Shown here one piece after another: positions 48,234 through 56,400 of a stretch of DNA of 64,000 bases. Made by a program: the position numbers and the translations under genes. Source of the DNA: CAYQTL01 sp964420405 (GTDB lineage Bacteria; Acidobacteriota; Thermoanaerobaculia; Thermoanaerobaculales; Sulfomarinibacteraceae); contig CAYQTL010000014.1 in NCBI GenBank assembly GCA_964420405.1, positions 16,853-80,852 of the forward strand, written 5' to 3'. The notes below the pieces were generated by a model. That model had not been told where the DNA came from. It saw nothing but the letters and a program-made list of their open reading frames with translations, and made no database searches. Position 1 is the first letter of the stretch. Each line of letters starts with the position of its first letter.

Positions 48234-50255
48234 ATGAGAGTCGTCCGCACCGCCGCCGTCTCGATCGTCCTCGTCCTGCTGGCTCCGGTCGCCGTCGCCC
48301 AGGACGACGGCGACTACGAGCCCATCGACAGCTCGGCCTGCGCGGACTGCCACGACCAGAGCAGCCACGGCACCTCGTTCGGGGACGACCTGTCCCACTC
48401 GGCGCACGAAGGGCTGGCCTGCCTCGACTGCCACCAGGACAAGGACACCGTGCCGCACCGCGAGGACACGGGTTGGGTGGTCGGCTGCGACAGCTGCCGG
48501 ATCTGTCACGAGGACGCCTCCGAGCTGTACCAGACCCACGGCCGCGCCACGATCCGCTCATGTGAGGACATCCCGACCTGTGCCGACTGCCACGGCGACC
48601 ACGACATCCTGCCGTCGGACGTCAAGCACTCCAAGGTGCACCCCACCAACCTGCCGGGCACCTGCGGGAGGTGCCACGAGGACCTCGACCTGACCACCAA
48701 GTACGAGATCCTCATCGACCACCCGATCGAGATCTACCAGGCGTCGGTCCACGGCCGCGCGACCCAGGGCGGCATCTACGTGGCGGCGACCTGCAACGAC
48801 TGCCACTCCACCGGCGGCTCCGCCCACCGGATCCTCGGCCCGGCCCACCCCGAGTCGACCATCAACCACTTCAACATCGTCGAAACCTGCGGCCAGTGTC
48901 ACAAGGGTGTCGCGGGCGACTTCCAAGAGGGGATCCACGGCAAGCTCGCCGCGCGCGGCGAGGTCGACCCTCCGGTGTGCACCGACTGCCACGGCGAGCA
49001 CGGGATCCTGTCCCCCGACGACCCGCGCTCGCCGGTGTCGCCGGCCCATGTCGCCGAGCAGACCTGCGCGCCGTGTCACGACTCGGTGGTGTTGAACGAG
49101 AAGTACGGCCTCACCCCCGATCGGCTGCCCACCTTCATCGACTCCTACCACGGGCTCAAGTCCAAGGCGGGCGACACCCACGTCGCCAACTGCGCCTCCT
49201 GCCACGGCGTCCACCGCATCCTGCCGAGCTCGGACCCGACCTCGACGATCCACCCCGACAACCTGCGCGAGACCTGCGGCGAGTGCCACCCGGGGATCTC
49301 CGCCGAGATGGCCGCGATTCCGATCCACGGCGTCGGCGAGGGCCTGCGGACGCCGGCGGCCGACGTCATCGAGGACGTCTACATCGTCGCCATCGTCGTC
49401 ATCATCGGCCTGATGGTCCTGCACTGGCTGATCGACCTGTGGCGCCAGATCCGCAACCTTCTCGACCGCCGGCCGCAGATTCGGCGGATGCGGACCGACG
49501 AGGTGTGGCAGCACCTGCTGCTGTCGCTGACCTTCGTCGCGCTGGTCATCTCAGGGTTCGCGCTGCGCTACGACGAGAGCTTCATCGCGACGTTCTTCTT
49601 CGGATGGGAGGGCGGCTTCGCGGTCCGCGGCACGATCCACCGGGTCGCCGCGGTTCTCTTCATGGCCTCCGTCGTGTGGCACGCCGTGTTCCTCGTCACC
49701 GGCCGCGGCCGCCGGTTCGTGCGCGACATGTGGCCGGTCGCCGACGACTTCAAGGGCTTCGTCCAGAAGATCGGCTACAACCTCGGGCTGCGTCCGAACG
49801 GCCCCTCCTTCGGTCGCTTCAGCTACGTCGAGAAGGCCGAGTACTGGGCGCTGGTGTGGGGCACGGCCGTGATGTGCGTGACCGGCCTGATGCTGTGGTT
49901 CGACAACTGGGTGATCCAGTACCTGCCCAAGGGCGTGCTCGACGTGGCTCTTGTCGTCCACTTCTGGGAGGCGTGGCTCGCGACCCTCGCGATCCTCGTG
50001 TGGCACATGTACTCGGTGGTGTTCAACCCCCACGTCTACCCGATGAACCCGAGCTGGATCACCGGCACCATGCCCGAGGACATGTACCGTCACGAGCACC
50101 CGGAGCACCTCGAGGAGGCCCGCCGCGAGACCGAGGAGATGCTCGCCGAGCAGGAGGCCCGGTTCCGCCGGCGGTACGGGAGCGCCGGGGAGGCCGGACC
50201 GGGCGGGGACCCCCCGTCGGCTCCCGGTGACGGAACGGATATCGACGACCGGTGA
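48234..50255 (+). CDS. Eleven-haem c-type cytochrome fused to a cytochrome b membrane domain (CbcL-like)
   Basis: A signal peptide (SIVLVLLAPVAVAQ) leads into a periplasmic part with eleven CxxCH haem motifs (first CADCH, last CGECH), then five membrane helices from about residue 390 with histidines placed as in FdnI/HydC-type b-haem subunits (HRVAAVLFMASVVWHAVF, VVHFWEAWLATLAILVWHMYSVVF). This layout resembles Geobacter CbcL, an inner-membrane quinol oxidase that passes electrons to periplasmic carriers for metal or electrode reduction. No outer-membrane conduit is in the window, so nitrite, sulfur or other acceptors remain possible. Start chosen at the ATG 48234 just before the signal peptide. 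Confidence 0.88.
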   Translation: MRVVRTAAVSIVLVLLAPVAVAQDDGDYEPIDSSACADCHDQSSHGTSFGDDLSHSAHEGLACLDCHQDKDTVPHREDTGWVVGCDSCRICHEDASELYQTHGRATIRSCEDIPTCADCHGDHDILPSDVKHSKVHPTNLPGTCGRCHEDLDLTTKYEILIDHPIEIYQASVHGRATQGGIYVAATCNDCHSTGGSAHRILGPAHPESTINHFNIVETCGQCHKGVAGDFQEGIHGKLAARGEVDPPVCTDCHGEHGILSPDDPRSPVSPAHVAEQTCAPCHDSVVLNEKYGLTPDRLPTFIDSYHGLKSKAGDTHVANCASCHGVHRILPSSDPTSTIHPDNLRETCGECHPGISAEMAAIPIHGVGEGLRTPAADVIEDVYIVAIVVIIGLMVLHWLIDLWRQIRNLLDRRPQIRRMRTDEVWQHLLLSLTFVALVISGFALRYDESFIATFFFGWEGGFAVRGTIHRVAAVLFMASVVWHAVFLVTGRGRRFVRDMWPVADDFKGFVQKIGYNLGLRPNGPSFGRFSYVEKAEYWALVWGTAVMCVTGLMLWFDNWVIQYLPKGVLDVALVVHFWEAWLATLAILVWHMYSVVFNPHVYPMNPSWITGTMPEDMYRHEHPEHLEEARRETEEMLAEQEARFRRRYGSAGEAGPGGDPPSAPGDGTDIDDR

Positions 50256-50283
50256 CCGCTCCGGGCCCGGCCCGATCCTGCTC

Positions 50284-50303
50284 GGGAGCGGGATCGGGAT
50301 CGG
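50284..50303 (+). repeat. Short GGGATC array after the cytochrome gene
   Basis: GGGAGC, GGGATC, GGGATC and GGA. The preceding CCGCTCC (50258-50264 region) can pair with GGAGCGG inside the array, so the pair may act as a weak terminator. Confidence 0.7.
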
Positions 50304-50374
50304 ACGACGGCACCACGCACCGCGATCGGTGTCCGGGGGCCGGGTTACACTCTCTGCCTGGGAGGAGCGCGACG

Positions 50375-50623
50375 ATGGCGGTGGACCCGAAGCTGCTGGA
50401 GATCCTGGTGTGCCCGGTGGACAAGACGCCGCTCGAGGTGGTCGAGCTGCCGGAGGCGGTGCGGCGGCGGCTGGTGGAGCGCTACCGCGAGCAGTTCAAG
50501 GACGAGGAGCCGGTGGTCGAGGTCGGGCTCGCGTCGCCGGCCGGCCGGGTCTACCCCGTGGTGTCGGGGATCCCGGTGATGCTGGCCGAGGAGGCCCTGT
50601 CCCGCGACGAGCTCGCCGGCTGA
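50375..50623 (+). CDS. Trm112/UPF0434 family protein
   Basis: An 82-residue protein with LLEILVCPVDKTPLEVV and RVYPVVSGIPVML, the pattern of Trm112-like small proteins. In eukaryotes and archaea Trm112 activates methyltransferases; bacterial roles are little known. Only one cysteine of a possible zinc site remains. GGGAGGAG precedes the ATG. Confidence 0.88.
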   Translation: MAVDPKLLEILVCPVDKTPLEVVELPEAVRRRLVERYREQFKDEEPVVEVGLASPAGRVYPVVSGIPVMLAEEALSRDELAG

Positions 50624-50639
50624 CCCTCACGCGCGCGGC

Positions 50640-52046
50640 ATGAAGCGCGACGGCGTCGTCACCGTCTCGGCCCTGATCCGCGAGGTCAACCTGCTTCTCG
50701 AGCAGGGCTTCTCGGGGCTGCGGGTGGAGGGCGAGACCACCAACGCGTCGCGCTCGGCACGCGGACACCTCTACTTCACCCTCAAGGACGCCGACGCCGC
50801 CCTGGACTGCGTGATGTGGGCGACCGCCGCCCGTCGGCAGCGGTTCGAGCTGGAGGACGGCCTCGCGGTCGTCGCGGCCGGCTCGCTCACCGTCTACCCG
50901 CCCCGCGGCCGGTTCCAGATGGTCGTCGACCGGCTCGAGCCGCAGGGGGTCGGGGCACTGCAGCTGGCGTTCGAGCAGCTCAAGAAGCGGCTCGCGGCCG
51001 AAGGGCTGTTCGACGCCGAGCGCAAGCGGCCGCTGCCCGTGCTGCCCCGGCGGGTCGGCATCGTCACCTCGGCCGGGGGCGCCGCCCTGCGCGACATGCT
51101 GGCGGTGCTCGGCCGCAGCCGCCGGGTCGAGGTGACGGTGGCTCCGGCTGTGGTCCAGGGTGACGGCGCGGCGGAGGAGATCGCGGCGGCGGTCGGCCGG
51201 CTCGCCGCCAGCGGCCTGGCCGACGTGATCGTGGTCGGGCGCGGCGGCGGCTCCCTCGAGGACCTGTGGGCGTTCAACGAGGAGGCTGTGGCGCGGGCGG
51301 TGTCGGCGTGTCCGGTGCCGGTGGTCTCGGCGGTCGGCCACGAGACCGACGTCACGATCTGCGACTTCGTCGCCGACCTGCGGGCGGCGACACCGACCCA
51401 CGCCGCGGAGCTGCTGCTGGCGCGGATCGAGGATGTGGTCCGGCGTTTGCAGGATGCCGAGGCGGTCCTGCGGCGGACGCCGCCGCGCCGGCTCGAGCTG
51501 GCCAGGATGCGGCTGCGCGGGCTGACCGGCTCGTCGGGCCTCGCCCGCGTACCCGAGCGCGTCGACCTCGCCCGCCGGCGTTTCGACGCCGCCCGCCGGC
51601 TCGGTCCGGCGCTGGCGGGGCTGCTGGACCGCTCGCGCCGCCGGCTCGATGCCGCCGACCGCGGCCTGCGTCGGCTGCCGGCCCGGGTCGCCGCGGGGGG
51701 CCACCGCCGGCTGGTGGCGAGCCGGACTCAGCAGCTCGCCCAGCTCGCCCGGGCGCGGCTGGCGCGGCTCGGCGACCGGGTGGAGGCGTCGCGGCGGGCG
51801 CTGGCTCACCTGTCGCCCACCGCCGTGCTCCAGCGGGGCTACTCGATCACCACCGTCGCGGACGACACCGTGCCGCTGCGCGACGCGGCGGCCGTCCGCC
51901 CCGGCGACGTCCTCGAGACGAGGCTCGCCCGGGGCAGGCTGCGCTCGATCGCCGCCCCGGCGGGGGCATCCGGCCGGCTCCGGGCGCGCACGGAAGGCGA
52001 CGCCCAGGCGGGCTTGTTCGACGAACCGACGGGGGGCGAGCGATGA
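50640..52046 (+). CDS. xseA: Exodeoxyribonuclease VII large subunit
   Basis: An OB-fold N-terminus (VTVSALIREVNLLLEQGFSGLRVEGE) and the catalytic domain with VGIVTSAGGAALRDML, VVGRGGGSLEDLWAFNEE and SAVGHETDVTICDFVADLRA. A long coiled coil and ALAHLSPTAVLQRGYSI close the protein. 468 residues. ATGA overlap with xseB. Confidence 0.96.
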   Translation: MKRDGVVTVSALIREVNLLLEQGFSGLRVEGETTNASRSARGHLYFTLKDADAALDCVMWATAARRQRFELEDGLAVVAAGSLTVYPPRGRFQMVVDRLEPQGVGALQLAFEQLKKRLAAEGLFDAERKRPLPVLPRRVGIVTSAGGAALRDMLAVLGRSRRVEVTVAPAVVQGDGAAEEIAAAVGRLAASGLADVIVVGRGGGSLEDLWAFNEEAVARAVSACPVPVVSAVGHETDVTICDFVADLRAATPTHAAELLLARIEDVVRRLQDAEAVLRRTPPRRLELARMRLRGLTGSSGLARVPERVDLARRRFDAARRLGPALAGLLDRSRRRLDAADRGLRRLPARVAAGGHRRLVASRTQQLAQLARARLARLGDRVEASRRALAHLSPTAVLQRGYSITTVADDTVPLRDAAAVRPGDVLETRLARGRLRSIAAPAGASGRLRARTEGDAQAGLFDEPTGGER

Positions 52047-52291
52047 TCGACCAGGACACCGACCAGCGCTTCGAGGACCAGTTGGAGCGGCTCGAGGAGA
52101 TCGTCACCCGGCTCGAGGACGACTCGGTCGGGCTCGAGCAGGCGCTGGAGCTGTTCGAGGACGGGATGCGTCTGGCGAAGAGCTGCCGCGCCCGCCTCGA
52201 GGCGGTGGAGCAGCGGGTCCAGCGGCTGCTCGAGGAGGCCGCCGAGGACGGGGCCACGACCGTGCCCCTGGACGACGGGGACGGGGCGTGA
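52043..52291 (+). CDS. xseB: Exodeoxyribonuclease VII small subunit
   Basis: An 82-residue helical protein with FEDQLERLEEIVTRLED, LEQALELFEDGMRLA and CRARLEAVEQRV, typical of XseB. It overlaps both xseA and ispA by 4 bases, giving three coupled genes. Confidence 0.95.
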   Translation: MIDQDTDQRFEDQLERLEEIVTRLEDDSVGLEQALELFEDGMRLAKSCRARLEAVEQRVQRLLEEAAEDGATTVPLDDGDGA

Positions 52292-53190
52292 CGGCCCACC
52301 GGCTGCTCGACCTGGACCGCGAGGCCGTCGAGCGGGCGCTGCCATCGGTGCTGCCGGCGGCGGACGCCTGGCCGCGGCGGCTGCACCGCGCGATGCGCTA
52401 CGCGGTGCTCGGCGGCGGCAAGCGCGTGCGGCCGGTGCTGGCACGGCGTGCCCACGCCGCCGCCGGCGGGGATCCCGACCTGATCACCGCGGCCGCCTGC
52501 GGCCTCGAGCTGGTCCACACCTACTCGCTGGTGCACGACGACCTGCCGGCCCTCGACGACGACGTGCTGCGCCGCGGCCGGCGGACGGTCCACGTGGAGT
52601 TCGACGAGGCGACCGCGATCCTGGTGGGCGACGCCCTGCTGACCGAGGGGCTCGCGGTCCTCGCCCGGCATCCGGCGGGCGACCCGTGGGCGACACGCCG
52701 GGCGGCCGCGGTCGAGCTCGTCGCGGACGCGATCTCGTCCCGGGGGATGGTCGGCGGGCAGATGGACGACCTCGAGGCGACCGGGCAGGTGGTCGGCGAG
52801 GAGGAGGAGCCCGGGCCACGGCTCGACCGGATCCACCGCCACAAGACCGGCTGTCTGCTCGCGGCCTCGGTCGAGCTCGGCGCGGTCCTGGCCGGCCTCG
52901 GAGGCGACGACCGGCGGTCGTTCGCGAGCTTCGGCAGGGCCCTCGGGCTCGCCTTCCAGGTCGCCGACGACGTCCTCGACGCCACCGCGTCGGCCGAGGA
53001 GCTCGGCAAGTCGCCGGGCAAGGACGCCGCCGCCGGCAAGCTCACCTATGTCACCCTGTATGGCCTCGACGCCGCCCGCCGCCGCCTCGCCGAGCTCGAG
53101 GAGGAGACCGTCGCGCTGGCCGCCGCCATCGAGGGCCCCGGCGGCCCCCTCGGCGCCCTCGCCCGTTTCGTCGCCGAGCGCCGCAGCTGA
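52288..53190 (+). CDS. ispA: Polyprenyl synthetase (farnesyl/geranylgeranyl diphosphate synthase)
   Basis: An isoprenyl diphosphate synthase of 300 residues. LGGGKRVRPVL, the first Asp-rich motif HDDLPALDDDVLRRGRRTVH, KTGCLLAASVELGA and the second Asp-rich motif FQVADDVLD are all present. The xseB-ispA linkage is common (often followed by dxs, which is absent here). Product chain length cannot be fixed by eye. Confidence 0.94.
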   Translation: MTAHRLLDLDREAVERALPSVLPAADAWPRRLHRAMRYAVLGGGKRVRPVLARRAHAAAGGDPDLITAAACGLELVHTYSLVHDDLPALDDDVLRRGRRTVHVEFDEATAILVGDALLTEGLAVLARHPAGDPWATRRAAAVELVADAISSRGMVGGQMDDLEATGQVVGEEEEPGPRLDRIHRHKTGCLLAASVELGAVLAGLGGDDRRSFASFGRALGLAFQVADDVLDATASAEELGKSPGKDAAAGKLTYVTLYGLDAARRRLAELEEETVALAAAIEGPGGPLGALARFVAERRS

Positions 53191-53208
53191 GCGCGTCCGC
53201 GGCGGGGA

Positions 53209-53411
53209 CAGCGTCCAGCGGCAGGGTCAGCGGCAGCGGCAGCCCGCGGGCGATCGCGGTCGCCCCCCTTCCGCGTCCGCGTCCGTGCCGCGTCCGTGCC
53301 CGATGGAGCGGACGGAGCAGCGACGACGGGTCCGAGCGGCGGGACCTGGACGCACCCCCGCTCCCGTCGGGATCGGGATCGGGATCGGGATCGGAATCGG
53401 AACGGGATCGG
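53209..53411. repeat. Composite hexamer element, inverted copy with added G-rich array
   Basis: Bases 53209-53318 read on the minus strand align with 34076-34190 over about 110 bases: the CGTCGCTGCT start, CATCGGGCACGG, GGACGCGG units, the palindrome GGCGACCGCGATCGCC and CTGCCGCTG hexamers. A separate plus-strand GGGATC array (53369-53411) follows after CGTC. It fills the 269-base gap between ispA and the giant membrane protein. Confidence 0.8.
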
Positions 53412-53459
53412 CCGGTGCGTCCGTTGCCCGGCGGCCCCGCTCCCGGGTACTCTCCGTCC

Positions 53460-56400
53460 GTGCCCCGCCGACGGACGCTGCTGCTGCTCGCCATCGCGTT
53501 GCTGGCGCGGACGGCGCTGCTCGGGTGGGACGCGGGTCTCGTCAGCCCCCACCCGGACGAGCGCCAGGTGGGCTTCGTGGCGGAGCGCCTCGAGGGGTGG
53601 GGCGACGATCCGGAGTTCTACGCCTACGGCTCGCTGCACTTCTACCTGCTGCGGCTGCTCGCGGCGGTCACCGGCACCGCGGGACCCCACTCGGACCTGA
53701 TCCAGGCCGGCCGGCTGCTGTCGCTGGTGGCGTCGATGGCGGCGCTCGCGCTCGGCTGGCGGCTGGCGCGACAGGCGTGGGGCGGGCGGACGGCCGACTG
53801 GTTCCTCGCCCTGGCGGTGCTCGTGCCGCTCGACCTCCAGCAGTCCCACTACGCCACCGTCGAGGCCCACCACGCGGCCTGGGTGATGGCTGCCCTCGGC
53901 GGCGCCTGGTGGCTCGGCGTGTCGGGCCGCGGCGTCGCCGCCGTGGTGCTCGGTGTCGCCACTGGCGCGTCGCTGGCGGTCAAGGTGTCGTCCCTGTCGC
54001 TCGGGCTGGTGGTCGTGCTGGCGGCGGGGATCGCCACCGCCCGCCGGCCGTGGCCGGCGCTGCCGCGACTGCTCGCGACCGCGGCGGCCGCGGCGGCGGC
54101 CGCGTTCTGGATCTGCCAGCCGAGCGCCTTCGTAGGTGGGCGGCCGCCGCTCCTCCTCGTCGCCCTGCTCGCCCTCGCGGCGGCCGGGTGGCGGGCGGCC
54201 GAGCGACTCGCCGGTGCGCGGTGGCGGGTGACGGTGGCCGCCGCGGGAGTCCTGTCGGCTGCCGCGGTGCTCGTCGTCGCCTCGATCGTCGCGCCGGCGG
54301 CGCCCGCGGAAGGTCCCGGCGCGGCGCTGTCCGTCGCCGGGCGGGTGGTGGGCGGCCTCTCGCCGGCCCTCGCCGGCGCCTACCTGGACGATCTCGACGA
54401 GCAGGTGGCGATGGTCACGGGGGCGTCGGACCTGCCGTACGTGCGGGTCTACCGCGGCACCGTGCCGGTGCTCTACCCGCTGCGGGAGCTGGCGCTGTGG
54501 GGGTTCGGCCCGGCGCTGCTCGCCGCGGCCGCGTGGGCGACCGCCCGCGGCTGCCGGGTGCTCGGCCGGCGATGGCGTCGGCTGCTCGGCGGTCGCTGGA
54601 GCGGCGCCGAGGTGCTGCTGGCGGTGCTGCTGGCGTGGGTGGTGCCGATGGCGCTGCGGCTCGCCACCCTGGAGGTGAAGTTCCTGCGCTACTGGGCGCC
54701 ACTGGTGGTGCCGGCGGCGCTGCTGGCGGCGTGGGCGCTGGTGCGGCTGCGCCGACCGGCGGTGACGGCCGGGGCGGTCGCCATCACCCTCCTGTGGGGC
54801 GTGATGTACCTGTGGACGTTCGCCGACCCGCACCCCCACCGGACGGCCGGCGACTGGCTCGGACTCGCGGCCGCACCGGGCGACGTGGTGGCGTTCGAGC
54901 ACTGGGACGAGACGCTGGAGGTGCTGCCGGAGGACGGCGGCGTGTCCCTGGTTCGGCTGCCGTCCTACGAGCTGCCGGACGACGGTGCCAAGGTCGCCGA
55001 GATGCTGGCGGTGCTCGAGCAGGCCGACTGGGTGGCGCTGACCTCCCACCGGGTGCGGCGGACGGTGCTCGCCAACCCCGAGCGGTACCCCCGGACGGGA
55101 CGCCTGTACCGCCTGCTGCTGGCGGGCGAGGCGGGGTTCGAGATCGCCACCACCGCCTCCCGCGGGCCACGGCTGCTGGGGATCCGCATGCCCGTGCAGC
55201 GCGCCGACGAGAGCTTCGTCAACTACGAGATGCCCCGCGTGGTGCTGCTGCGGCGGGTGGCGGCGGTCGACGCCGACCGGCTCGCCGAGCGCGTCGCGCG
55301 TCCGTTGCCCTACCTCGAGGGGCTCGACGCCGCTGGCGTCGAGCGGCTGCTGGTCGATCCGGCGCCCGCGATCACCCCGGTGTACGGCGCCGGCCGCCAG
55401 CTGGCGGCGACGGCGGTCGTGGCCTCGCTGATGCTGGTCTGCGGCGCCGCCGCGTGGCTGCTGCTGCTGCCGGTGCTGCGCGGCCTGCCCGACGCCGGCG
55501 TCGGGCTCGCCCTCGCCACCGGCTGGCTCGTGCCCGCCTGGACGACCTGGATGGGGTCCGAGGCGGGGGTGCTGCGCGTCGGGCCCGCGTCGGCGTCGTG
55601 GGTCATCCTCGCCGGTCTCGCCGCGGCGGCCGCCCTCTTGCGCCGGCGGGCGCCGCTCGCCCGCAGGCTGTGGCGGCGGCGGCGGCGGACGATGGTGGCG
55701 GTGCTGGCGGCGGGCGCGGTGGTGCTCGGCCTCTTCCTGCTGGTGCGCGCCTTCAACCCTGCGGTCCACTGGGGCGAGAAGCCGATGGACTTCGCGTTCC
55801 TCAACGCGTTCCTGCGCGCCGAGGCGTGGCCCCCCGGGGAGCCGTGGCTGGCGGGGATGCCGCTTCACTACTACTACTTCGGCGAGATCCTGGCGGCGAT
55901 GCCGCTGCTCGCGGGACGCATTCCGCCGGCGGTTGGCTACAACCTGATGGCGGCGGTGGTGCCGGCGGTGGCGGCGGTCGTCCTGGCCGGGCTCGGTGCG
56001 GCCCTCGCCGGGCGCCGCCGGCGCGTGGCCGGCGCAGTGCTGCTGCCCGGGTTGGTGCTGCTCACGGGCAACCTCGCGTGGCCGTGGCTGCTCGACCTCG
56101 CGCGGTCGGCGCGCTGGTTCGACCTGTGGTGGGCGACCTCGCGGGTGATCCCCGGCTTCGCCATCACCGAGTATCCGCTGTGGACCGCCCTCTTCGCCGA
56201 CCTGCACGGCCACTTCCTGGCGCTGCCGGTGCTCGTGACCGCGCTGGCGTGGGGGCTGGTGGCGGTCGTCGCACCCGACCGGCGGTGGCTGCCGGCAGCC
56301 GCCGGCTGCGGTCTGGCGGTGGCGGTGCTGGCGGCCACCAACCCGTGGGACCTGCTGCTGTTCGCCGCGGCTCTGGGCCTCGGCGCGCTGGTCGCCACCG

